From the NCBI GenBank assembly GCA_039178165.1, contig JBCDFL010000102.1, positions 1 to 11,839 of the forward strand: a stretch of DNA of 11,839 nucleotides, written 5' to 3'. Below the pieces are notes generated by a model. The model did no database searches, was not told the origin of the DNA, and was given only the letters and a program-made list of their open reading frames with translations. Each line of letters begins with the position of its first letter. The first letter of the stretch is position 1. Positions 1 through 6,550 of this stretch are shown piece after piece. Made by a program: the position numbers and the translations under genes. Source of the DNA: JBCBCP01 sp039178165. Lineage in GTDB: Bacteria; Pseudomonadota; Alphaproteobacteria; Rhodobacterales; Rhodobacteraceae.

Positions 1-12
1 AAGCCACATCAT
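1..12 (-). CDS. Possible start of a further element gene, cut by the window edge
   Basis: Reading leftward, two consecutive ATG codons (12-10 and 9-7) lie directly after the TGA (16-14) of the preceding 51-aa gene and stay open to the window edge. This continues the tight, leftward packing of the block, so another gene probably begins here. Only four codons are visible, there is no clear Shine-Dalgarno sequence, and nothing can be said about the product. Confidence 0.22.
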
Positions 13-13
13 G

Positions 14-169
14 TCAGCACCAAATGAGGCGCCGGGCCTCTTCCTCTAGCTTGCGCCACATGACGTCACGCGCGCCGCGCATCATGCTTTCCGCCCGCCG
101 AATCTTCTCCGCCGCGCCGCTGTAGCAATGCGATCCAAAGCGCGGATTGCCGGTTGATCCGCCCATCAT
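14..169 (-). CDS. Small hypothetical protein (51 aa) of the mobile-element operon
   Basis: I do not recognise this protein. It is small and basic, with a short N-terminal part rich in Gly and Ser and a helical, charged C-terminal half (an AAEKIRRAESMMRG stretch, then WRKLEEEARRL), ending in Cys. The reading frame could begin at 199, but the start at 169 is preferred: its ATG overlaps the TGA of the 206-aa gene (ATGA, 4 bp) and a purine-rich GGGGGG tract lies about 7 bases upstream. The next ATG, at 166, is an equally possible start. The ATGA overlap suggests translational coupling with the upstream gene. Short coupled genes of this kind are typical of phages and plasmids, but the role is unknown. 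Being real rests on packing and ribosome-site logic, not on homology. Confidence 0.5.
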   Translation of the reverse strand: MMGGSTGNPRFGSHCYSGAAEKIRRAESMMRGARDVMWRKLEEEARRLIWC

Positions 170-786
170 GCGAAGCCCCCCTGCCCTGGCTTGACCCAAT
201 TATTCATCGCCACCACGTCCCCGCCCGCGTCGGCCGGCGGAGTGGTGGACGCCGATTGCGGGCGGGGGGCTTCACGCACCGGGCGGGCGCGTTCGGATGC
301 GATGATGTTGCGGACGATCATCGCCTTGCCGATCAGGAACGGGCCGGCCACCAGAAGGTGCGCCAGCGTCTCCGATTGCGGCATGAGCGCGGCCGGGTAG
401 TAGATTTCGAGCAAAGCATAAACCGCATCCGACGCCGCTCGAGCGCCGGCCTTTTCGTCGTCCTGTATGCCGACGGGCTTGAAGTGGGCCGCCATCTGGC
501 CGGGCAGGTTGAAAGCCGTCTGGAAAACGATCCAGAACGCCTCGCGGTCGATCTGCTCCGGCGCGGCCGGCGGAAGGTCCGGGTTGCCGTCTTCGTCAAC
601 GCGGAAAGGCGCGTCCGGGTCTACCGCCTCGCCCTCGATGTCGGGGACGCGAAGATCCTCGAGATGCGACCCGTCATCGGCTCCAGAAGTCGTCGTCGTC
701 GTCTCTGGCTGGTCCTGAATCGGTGTTTCCGGCGGGTTCGCTTTGCGTGTCGTCTTGAACTGAGGGGCTGCGGGTAGATCGTTCAA
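166..786 (-). CDS. Hypothetical element protein (206 aa), acidic N-terminus, hydrophobic helix in the C-terminal half
   Basis: No family recognised. The N-terminal 75 residues are low-complexity and probably disordered, rich in Pro, Thr, Asp and Glu and including a run of five Thr. Residues about 76-165 look folded and helical (from PEQIDREAFWIVFQTAFNLP onward), with a hydrophobic stretch at about 141-162 (LAHLLVAGPFLIGKAMIV) that could be a buried helix or a membrane segment. The last 40 residues are again Pro/Ala/Gly-rich. The start is TTG, chosen because AAGGAG sits 7 bases before it on the minus strand and no ATG follows until deep in the folded part. The first 113 bp overlap the upstream zinc-ribbon gene in another frame. 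The end overlaps the next small gene by 4 bp. A phage or plasmid accessory or structural protein is plausible but unproven. Confidence 0.68.
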   Translation of the reverse strand: MNDLPAAPQFKTTRKANPPETPIQDQPETTTTTSGADDGSHLEDLRVPDIEGEAVDPDAPFRVDEDGNPDLPPAAPEQIDREAFWIVFQTAFNLPGQMAAHFKPVGIQDDEKAGARAASDAVYALLEIYYPAALMPQSETLAHLLVAGPFLIGKAMIVRNIIASERARPVREAPRPQSASTTPPADAGGDVVAMNNWVKPGQGGFA

Positions 787-1039
787 GTGGCTTCTCCTTG
801 TCGAGGTTGACTAGGAAGGCGGCGCGCATCTTGCGGGATGCCTCGCCGCCCCATTTTTCGTGGTGATTGCACGGGGTGCCTTCGTTGTCGCACCAGGTGC
901 AGTTGTAGTAGGCCCCGCCGTTCTTGTTCGCCTTGACCTGGACCGGACGCCCGCAGCTATTGCAGCTTGCTCGGGCGATCACGGTGACGCGGGGCGCGAT
1001 GCTATGATGTGGCCAGGTCTGGCGCGGATGGACGCTCAC
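674..1039 (-). CDS. Zinc-ribbon-like hypothetical protein (121 aa) of the mobile element
   Basis: The N-terminal half holds a metal-site pattern: C26-x2-C29, then C47-x2-C50 seventeen residues later, followed by C57, H59 and H60. This spacing fits a zinc ribbon or finger; such small domains in phages and plasmids often bind nucleic acid or act as transcription factors (family knowledge, not shown here). The C-terminal half is Ser/Asp/Glu-rich and ends in an Asp run before FWSR, so it is probably disordered. The start is GTG at 1039, three bases after the stop of the 97-aa gene; an internal GTG near residue 20, just before the Cys array, is a possible alternative. The last 113 bp are shared, in another frame, with the next gene. 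Exact function unknown. Confidence 0.66.
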   Translation of the reverse strand: MSVHPRQTWPHHSIAPRVTVIARASCNSCGRPVQVKANKNGGAYYNCTWCDNEGTPCNHHEKWGGEASRKMRAAFLVNLDKEKPLERSTRSPSVQDDTQSEPAGNTDSGPARDDDDDFWSR

Positions 1040-1042
1040 GGC

Positions 1043-1336
1043 TCAAAGCCCTTCGATGTGGCCTGGTGTCTGCGCCAGAAGCTCGCCCGTGTGTTCGTCC
1101 GCGTCTTCGTCCAGGTAGGGGGTCAGATGGTCGAGGCGGGCCTCCAGGTGATCGACCTGGTTAGCCACATGGCCCAGCAATTCGATGCCCAGAAGGACCA
1201 GCTCAGCGAGGCGCCCCATGTTGGCAAGGGGCGCCTGCCGCACCTCGTCCAATTCCCGCGCCAATTCCGCGCCGCGATCCCCAAGGCTGCGCTCGTCGGC
1301 GGCGATCATGGCGCCCTCGTATTCGTTTCCGTTCAT
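1043..1336 (-). CDS. Small acidic helical protein (97 aa), first gene after the repeat region
   Basis: No family recognised. The protein is acidic and almost wholly helical by eye, with Leu/Ile/Val at heptad-like spacing from about residue 40 to 75 (LAELVLLGIELLGHVANQV, then DHLEARLDHL), so a coiled-coil or dimerising protein is likely. It starts with ATG; a GGGGGA tract about 9 bases upstream is a weak to moderate ribosome site. It is the first gene read leftward out of the 320-bp repeat and hairpin region, and is followed after three bases by the zinc-ribbon gene, so it likely heads that operon and may be controlled by the repeats. A TATCCT hexamer at 1380-1375 on the minus strand could be its -10 element, but no good -35 was seen. 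Confidence 0.58.
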   Translation of the reverse strand: MNGNEYEGAMIAADERSLGDRGAELARELDEVRQAPLANMGRLAELVLLGIELLGHVANQVDHLEARLDHLTPYLDEDADEHTGELLAQTPGHIEGL

Positions 1337-1403
1337 TGTCGGTCCCCCGAATTGCTCAATTCAACAACCCGGCCAGGATACCCGCTTAGATTGCAGAAAA
1401 AGA

Positions 1404-1420
1404 GGGTCACAATTTGACCC
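1404..1420. repeat. Inverted repeat GGGTCA-N5-TGACCC
   Basis: The 6-bp arms GGGTCA (1404-1409) and TGACCC (1415-1420) are perfect complements around CAATT. The right arm is shared with the larger inverted repeat at 1414-1443, so two alternative dyads use the same half-site. It may be an operator for one of the two helix-turn-helix proteins encoded just to the right, or part of the origin repeat set. Confidence 0.55.
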
Positions 1421-1443
1421 CCTAATTGCTAAAAGGGGGTCAA
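1414..1443. repeat. Perfect inverted repeat, 10-bp arms, 10-nt spacer
   Basis: TTGACCCCCT (1414-1423) is the exact complement of AGGGGGTCAA (1434-1443), separated by 10 nt. The right arm is also the first part of the direct-repeat array, so the core occurs in head-to-head and head-to-tail arrangement. Possible uses are initiator-protein binding, an operator, or a hairpin in RNA or single-stranded DNA. Confidence 0.7.
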
Positions 1444-1487
1444 TAATTGGTCGAAAGGGGGTCAATAATTGGTCGAAAGGGGGTCAA
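1432..1487 (+). repeat. Iteron-like direct repeats, 22-bp period (two full copies and one partial)
   Basis: Two identical 22-bp units (1432-1453 and 1454-1475) begin AAAGGGGGTCAATAATTGG. A third copy starting at 1476 matches for the first 12 bases and then diverges. The period of about two helical turns places each copy on the same DNA face, as in plasmid iterons and cooperative operators. There are no spacers, which rules out CRISPR. The array lies between the wHTH gene (1658-2146) and the 97-aa gene, in the natural place for an origin or control site of the element. Confidence 0.75.
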
Positions 1488-1498
1488 TTAGTACCCCC
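1479..1498. repeat. GGGGGT / ACCCCC hairpin closing the iteron array
   Basis: The GGGGGT of the third, partial repeat (1479-1484) can pair with ACCCCC (1493-1498) across an 8-nt loop. It sits at the junction between the iterons and the AT-rich stretch. Confidence 0.5.
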
Positions 1499-1535
1499 CC
1501 CTTCAATAGTTCAATTCATTCAAAAGGGACGCGGC

Positions 1536-1618
1536 GCGGGCTGCGCCCGCAAGAAGGTGCTGCGCTATTCGCGCAGCACGGGGCGGCTACGCCGCCCAAA
1601 GAGGCCGCTAGCGCGGCC
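1536..1618. repeat. Cluster of four consecutive perfect GC-rich hairpins
   Basis: Four uninterrupted stem-loops follow each other within 83 bp: GCGGGC/GCCCGC (1536-1550, 3-nt loop); GTGCTGCGC/GCGCAGCAC (1557-1579, 5-nt loop); GGGCGGC/GCCGCCC (1581-1597, 3-nt loop); GGCCGC/GCGGCC (1603-1618, 4-nt loop). The stems differ in sequence, so this is not one duplicated element. None has a T-run, so they are poor Rho-independent terminators. Serial hairpins next to a repeat array suggest a structured origin, a single-strand origin, a packaging signal or a structured untranslated RNA. Also possible are simple mosaic palindromes of the kind seen in plasmid intergenic regions. Confidence 0.7.
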
Positions 1619-1640
1619 ATGCTGGGGAAGTGATGGGGCG

Positions 1641-1679
1641 GGACGGAAAGGGCGCGCTTAAGCGCCCTGCTGCCCGTCC
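1641..1679 (-). terminator. Two-part stem-loop at the 3' end of the 162-aa gene
   Basis: The outer arms GGACGG (1641-1646) and CCGTCC (1674-1679) enclose inner arms GGGCGC (1650-1655) and GCGCCC (1662-1667) with a 6-nt loop. The stop codon of the wHTH gene lies in the loop. There is no T-tract, so it may slow or partly end transcription, or belong with the neighbouring hairpins, rather than act as a strong intrinsic terminator. Confidence 0.35.
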
Positions 1680-2146
1680 TTGGGGCTGAGAGCGGCGCAG
1701 CGGTCCCGCTCAGCGTCGTCCCATGCCTTTTTGGCTGCGAAGGCCGCAGCGGTGCCGTCCTGGCGCTGTATCCGGCTAAATTCGGCCATGTCCATCGGCC
1801 GGGGTGTCTCCCCTTCCGGCGCGGATGCGGCAGACTGCCCCCCCTGCCCTAACAGAACGATCTGATATCTTGCGGGTTGGCCGCGCCCTCCTACTAGGGT
1901 TCGCCCTCGATCATCCTCCAACGGAACTAGGACCCCGATCCGCCGTAGTTCGATCAAAGCCGCCTTCGTCCTGGTGCGGCCATAGCCCGACCGTTCGATA
2001 AGCTGGTCTTTCGTAAAAGCGACCTGGCCTGTTTGGAAGTCCCGTGCCCGGCAAATCATCTGCAAGAGGTTCAGCGCACAATAGCTGACCCTTGCCGCGT
2101 CGATCACCGCAGAAACCCAGGCTTCGTCGTATTTGCGTCCGGTCAT
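1658..2146 (-). CDS. Winged-helix DNA-binding protein (162 aa), possible replication or regulatory protein of the element
   Basis: Residues about 24-97 read as a winged helix-turn-helix domain: a helix with LNLLQMICRA, then the segment FTKDQLIERSGYGRTRTKAA, which looks like the recognition region (serine/arginine-rich turn), a further helix with LIELRRIGVLVP, and a wing with RGQPARYQIVLL. The remainder (about 100-162) is Gln/Ala/charged and helical with no recognisable domain. The ATG overlaps the TGA of the upstream 77-aa HTH gene (ATGA, 4 bp), implying coupled synthesis. The gene reads straight into the iteron and hairpin region, so binding those repeats as an initiator or repressor is a reasonable inference. 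It is shorter than classical RepA/RepB initiators and no initiator signature was recognised. Function is therefore unsettled, but DNA binding is fairly likely. Confidence 0.7.
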   Translation of the reverse strand: MTGRKYDEAWVSAVIDAARVSYCALNLLQMICRARDFQTGQVAFTKDQLIERSGYGRTRTKAALIELRRIGVLVPLEDDRGRTLVGGRGQPARYQIVLLGQGGQSAASAPEGETPRPMDMAEFSRIQRQDGTAAAFAAKKAWDDAERDRCAALSPKDGQQGA

Positions 2147-2376
2147 GGGCGCACCGCCTTCGGCCCGGCGTTGATAGCCGCCGCGATCTCGTCAACCACA
2201 AAGCCAAGCGGCAGGTTCTCCAGCGTGCCCGCCTCTCGCATCATCTGGACCTGTTTGTAGATGCCGGTCCGTTCGCGCCCCAGAAACGCCGCGATTTTCG
2301 CGTCCGACAGACCGCGCGACTTGCCTATGCGGATCACGTCGCGCTCAAAGTCGCTTATCAACTTTGCCCTTGCCAT
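2143..2376 (-). CDS. Small helix-turn-helix protein (77 aa)
   Basis: Residues about 22-48 form a clear helix-turn-helix (LSDAKIAAFLGRERTGIYKQ): a first helix, a turn at the Gly, and a recognition helix with Arg/Thr/Tyr. The segment after it (MMREAGTLENLPLGFVVDEIAAAIN) is helical and may serve for dimerisation. It starts with ATG, about 8 bases after a GGGGGA purine tract on the minus strand. It is the outermost gene of the leftward element block, with a short divergent region beyond it, and it overlaps the next gene by 4 bp. A Cro/C1-like or plasmid copy-control regulator is the likeliest role; this is inferred from size, motif and position. Operators could be the GGGGGTCAA repeats or sites in its own promoter region. 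Confidence 0.7.
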   Translation of the reverse strand: MARAKLISDFERDVIRIGKSRGLSDAKIAAFLGRERTGIYKQVQMMREAGTLENLPLGFVVDEIAAAINAGPKAVRP

Positions 2377-2406
2377 TTACTGCTTCCCCCGCCCGAAGGC
2401 TTTGTT

Positions 2407-2412
2407 TATATA
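2407..2412 (-). promoter_or_regulatory. Possible -10 element for the HTH gene pair
   Basis: On the minus strand TATATA lies about 30 bases upstream of the 77-aa start, the right distance for a -10. No good -35 is present 16-18 bases further upstream (TCCGTC is a poor match), so this promoter is weakly supported or needs an activator. Confidence 0.28.
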
Positions 2413-2423
2413 GGAAGTGCAAG

Positions 2424-2501
2424 ATGCTTGACGGAGTTGTTGCCGCAGGTAGAGCCGATTTGCGGTTCCTCCGGTACCGGGCCGAGTTGATCACGGCTTA
2501 G
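2424..2501 (+). CDS. Possible tiny ORF (25 aa) divergent from the HTH gene
   Basis: An ATG at 2424 follows AGGAAG by about 6 bases and opens a 25-codon frame (ending in RYRAELITA) that stops 23 bp before the strong terminator stem. The arrangement (ribosome site, short frame, terminator) could be a leader peptide, a small element protein, or the remnant 3' end of a gene interrupted by the element. No homology is recognisable, and a chance ORF remains quite likely. Confidence 0.2.
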   Translation: MLDGVVAAGRADLRFLRYRAELITA

Positions 2502-2524
2502 AGCGACCGGACGCTTGCCCTAAA

Positions 2525-2546
2525 CCCCCGCTTCGGCGGGGGTTTT
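2525..2546 (+). terminator. Strong Rho-independent terminator (CCCCCGC-TTCG-GCGGGGG + TTTT)
   Basis: A perfect 7-bp GC stem (2525-2531 with 2536-2542) is closed by a stable TTCG tetraloop and followed by TTTT; AAA precedes it, so it can also act, more weakly, on the other strand. It has no recognisable rightward gene in front of it apart from the 25-codon ORF. It insulates the acyl-CoA operon from the element, and may be the last piece of a host transcription unit cut off by insertion. Confidence 0.85.
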
Positions 2547-2618
2547 CCCCGTTCTCCGGCCTGTCTGACCCAATACTGATTATAAGCGCGGTGCGTTAGC
2601 CAAGCGTTCATCCTCCCC

Positions 2619-2645
2619 CTTGGCGTAAACCGCAACGGTTACAAT
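2619..2645 (+). promoter_or_regulatory. Candidate promoter with embedded palindrome AACCG-CAA-CGGTT
   Basis: TACAAT (2640-2645) matches the -10 consensus at five of six bases. CTTGGC (2619-2624) resembles the alphaproteobacterial -35, but the spacing of 15 bases is short. A perfect dyad, AACCG (2628-2632) CAA CGGTT (2636-2640), fills the spacer. Dyads between short-spaced or suboptimal boxes are typical of regulator-controlled promoters such as MerR or TetR targets (general knowledge). Start site and regulator are inferred, not shown. Confidence 0.35.
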
Positions 2646-2717
2646 TCCCTTACGTCAGCGAAACTCAATTCCGCATTGTGGACTTGGCAAGGCCCCCATT
2701 CCCTTCCTAACATCCAA

Positions 2718-2741
2718 GTATGCGCGCAACGCGGCGCATAC
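2718..2741 (+). promoter_or_regulatory. Perfect 8-8-8 inverted repeat just upstream of the ribosome site
   Basis: GTATGCGC (2718-2725) and GCGCATAC (2734-2741) are exact complements around an 8-nt spacer, ending one base before the GGGAGGA Shine-Dalgarno sequence of the first operon gene. It may be an operator for a TetR- or GntR-type regulator, or an mRNA hairpin affecting translation or stability of the leader. Confidence 0.55.
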
Positions 2742-2754
2742 GGGAGGAACATCA

Positions 2755-4438
<1,684 letters not shown>

Positions 4439-4446
<8 letters not shown>

Positions 4447-5224
4447 ATTCGTGACGACCGAAACCCACGGCCACGTTCTGGTCGTCACGATGAACCGGCC
4501 GGAGGTCTACAACGCCGTGCACCCGCCGATGCACGCCGAGATGGACGCCGTCTGGAATGATTTTCGCGATAATTCAGACCTTTGGGTGGCGATCCTCACG
4601 GGCGCGGGCGACAAAGCGTTCAGCGCGGGCAACGATCTGAAGGCCTTCGCGCAGGTCGCGGCGTCCGGGGCGCAGCAAGCGCCCATCCCCGCAAGCGGCT
4701 TTGCCGGTCTCAGCAGGCGCTTCGATCTCGACAAGCCGATCATCGCCGCGGTGAACGGGTTCGCCATGGGCGGCGGTTTTGAGACCGCGCTGTCCTGCGA
4801 CATCATCCTTGGCGCCGCACGCAGCACCTATGCCCTGCCCGAAGTGAAGGTCGGCTTTTTTGCGGCGACCGGCGGCGTGCAACGCCTGAGCCGGTATATG
4901 AGCCCGACCAAAGCCGCCGAGCTGCTGTTCACAGGCCGCGCCATGGATGCAGAAGAGGCGCTAAATCACGGTATTCTCAATGCAATCCACCCGGATGACG
5001 GGCTGATGGACGCGGCGATGGCAATGGCGCAGGATATTGCCAGCCAAGCGCCCTCCTCCGTCCGGGCCACAAAACGCGTGCTGAACGCGCTGGAGCGGGA
5101 CGCGCTGGATGACTCGCTCGGCCATTCTTACGACGTTCTGCGTGACCTCATGCAGACCGAAGACCACCGCGAGGGCGTCACCGCCTTCGCCGAGAAGCGA
5201 AAACCCAACTGGGTCAACCGATAG
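4439..5224 (+). CDS. Enoyl-CoA hydratase/isomerase (crotonase family)
   Basis: A 261-aa crotonase-fold protein, the usual size. The first oxyanion-hole segment is FSAGNDLKAF (about 61-70); the second is MGGGFETALSCD (about 110-121). The two acidic residues of true hydratases are present 20 residues apart, E115 and E135 (in LPEVKVG), matching the classic hydratase glutamates E144/E164. Hydration of a 2-enoyl-CoA to the 3-hydroxyacyl-CoA is thus likely. The segment after E135 reads FFAATGGVQRL where PGxGGTQRL is usual, a departure that may affect specificity. ATG sits 8 bases after AAGGA and overlaps the end of the ligase gene by 8 bp. The stop codon overlaps the ribosome site of the dehydrogenase gene, giving tight coupling. 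Confidence 0.9.
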
Positions 5225-5233
5225 GAGCCTGAG

Positions 5234-6550
5234 ATGGTCAAATCCGTCCCTGAAATGAACAACCTCGAAATGTCGGAGGCGAACAAGCCGCTGCTCGACG
5301 GGGTGATCCGCCACATTCGCGACAATGTCGACCCGATCACGGACGAGTTCCACCGCCTGGGCGAAGGCCGTGCCGACCGGTGGTCCTATGCGCCCGGTCA
5401 GCTCGAACTGCTGGAAGGTGCCAAGCAGAAGGCGCGCGAGGCGGGCCTGTGGAACTTCTTCCTCCCCAATGCGGAGACGGGCGAGGGTCTGAGCAACCTC
5501 GACTATGCCTACATCGCCGCCGAGCTGGGCAAGAACCCGCTGGCGTCCGAAACGCTCAACTGCTCCGCCCCCGACACCGGCAACATGGAAGTGCTGGAGC
5601 GGGTCGGCACGCCGGAGCAGAAAGAACAATGGCTCAAGCCCCTGCTGGCCGGCGAAATCCGCAGCGCGTTTGCCATGACGGAGCCCGATGTCGCCTCCTC
5701 CGACGCGCGGAACGTGTCGACCCGAGCAGAGCTGGTGAACGGCGAGTGGGTCATCAACGGGGAGAAATACTACATCTCCGGCGCAGGTGATCCGCGCTGC
5801 AAGATCATGATCACGATGGTCAAAACCTCCCCCGACGCTGAGCCGCACAAGCAGCAAAGCCAGATCCTGGTGCCCATCGACACGCCCGGCGTTGAGATCT
5901 TGGGCCCGATGCACGTGTTCGGCCACGACGACGCGCCGCACGGCCACATGCACATCCGCTTCACCGACGTGCGCGTGCCGGAAGAGAACATGCTTCTGGG
6001 CGAAGGCCGCGGCTTTGAAATCTCCCAGCTGCGCCTTGGGCCGGGCCGCATCCACCACTGCATGCGCTCCATCGGGCAGGCCGACAAAGCGCTGGACCTG
6101 ATGATGGAACGCGCCCTGACCCGGGAAGCCTTCGGCAAACGCGTGATCGACCTCGGCAAGAACATGGAGACGCTCTCCCGCGCCCGGATCGAGATCGAGG
6201 CGATGCGCCTGATGGTCCTCAAGGCCGCCAAGGCGATGGACGTGCTGGGCAACAAGGAAGCGCGCATCTGGGTCAGCATGATCAAGGCGATGGTGCCAGA
6301 GAAAGTCTGCGACATCATCGACCAGGCCATGCAGGTCCACGGCGCCACCGGAATCAGCCAATGGTCGCCCCTGTCAAACATGTATACCGGCCAGCGCACG
6401 CTGCGCTACGCGGACGGCCCGGACGAGGTGCACCATCATGTCGTCGCCCGCGCCGAGGTGCAGGAATACAAGTCCAGCAACTCCCGTCAGCAGGCCGCCC
6501 GGTCCCAAGACATGTCCACCTCGCTGGGCAAGATGAAGGCCGCTGAATGA
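5234..6550 (+). CDS. Acyl-CoA dehydrogenase, ACAD10/11-like
   Basis: A FAD enzyme making a 2,3-double bond in an acyl-CoA, passing electrons to electron-transfer flavoprotein. Length is 438 aa. Signature features: CSAPDTGNMEVL at about 110-121; flavin/substrate region AMTEPDVASSDA at about 147-158; RLGPGRIHH at 267-275; ALTREAFGK after it; and YADGPDEVHHH with D394 at the position where medium-chain enzymes carry the catalytic Glu of YEGT. The PDTGNMEVL and ADGPDEVH patterns are typical of the ACAD10/11 branch, members of which act in 4-hydroxyacid breakdown (known for human ACAD11 and for LvaC of Pseudomonas putida). The start at 5234 is favoured by AGGAG six bases upstream, overlapping the previous stop. 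The last 30 residues (after about 408) are polar and extra. Transfer of the hydroxyacid role is an inference. Confidence 0.88.
   Translation: MVKSVPEMNNLEMSEANKPLLDGVIRHIRDNVDPITDEFHRLGEGRADRWSYAPGQLELLEGAKQKAREAGLWNFFLPNAETGEGLSNLDYAYIAAELGKNPLASETLNCSAPDTGNMEVLERVGTPEQKEQWLKPLLAGEIRSAFAMTEPDVASSDARNVSTRAELVNGEWVINGEKYYISGAGDPRCKIMITMVKTSPDAEPHKQQSQILVPIDTPGVEILGPMHVFGHDDAPHGHMHIRFTDVRVPEENMLLGEGRGFEISQLRLGPGRIHHCMRSIGQADKALDLMMERALTREAFGKRVIDLGKNMETLSRARIEIEAMRLMVLKAAKAMDVLGNKEARIWVSMIKAMVPEKVCDIIDQAMQVHGATGISQWSPLSNMYTGQRTLRYADGPDEVHHHVVARAEVQEYKSSNSRQQAARSQDMSTSLGKMKAAE

Larger units (their letters stand above)
1337..1657. other. Non-coding control / origin-like region between element genes
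   Basis: No convincing gene lies in these 321 bp; open frames crossing them look like chance. From left to right the region holds a short leader to the 97-aa gene, the GGGGGTCAA repeats (about 1404-1500), a poly-C run at 1494-1501, an AT-rich stretch of about 25 bp (1502-1526), and four back-to-back GC-rich hairpins (1536-1618). Iterons next to an AT-rich segment is the usual layout of a theta-type plasmid origin, while clusters of hairpins are typical of single-strand origins of rolling-circle replicons and filamentous phages (both general knowledge). Which applies here, if either, cannot be decided from sequence alone. Confidence 0.5.
2547..2754 (+). other. Leader and promoter region of the acyl-CoA operon
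   Basis: These 208 bp carry no gene. They hold a palindrome-containing promoter candidate (2619-2645), a second dyad (2718-2741) and the ribosome site GGGAGGA (2742-2748) before the first start codon. The leader is long enough for control by a dedicated regulator, but no regulator gene is adjacent. Confidence 0.5.

Noticed and set aside
860..1417. Rightward 185-codon frame over the element genes
   Set aside because: It is antisense to three better supported, coupled leftward genes, has a composition typical of a shadow frame in GC-rich DNA and enters the repeat region.
1432..1487. Short CRISPR array
   Set aside because: The repeats are contiguous with a 22-bp period and no spacers, and there are no cas genes.
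2400..2424. dif/Xer recombination site (ACTTCCTATATAAAC on the minus strand)
   Set aside because: It resembles one arm of a Firmicutes-type dif but lacks the central spacer and second arm; with no Xer-dependent element gene in view it is likely chance.
2424..2520. tRNA or tmRNA fragment as an integration target
   Set aside because: No T-arm consensus, no CCA end and no clover-leaf pairing could be found before the terminator.
4961..6361. 466-codon leftward frame opposite the hydratase and dehydrogenase genes
   Set aside because: It spans two genes with intact motifs on the other strand; long antisense frames are expected at this GC content.
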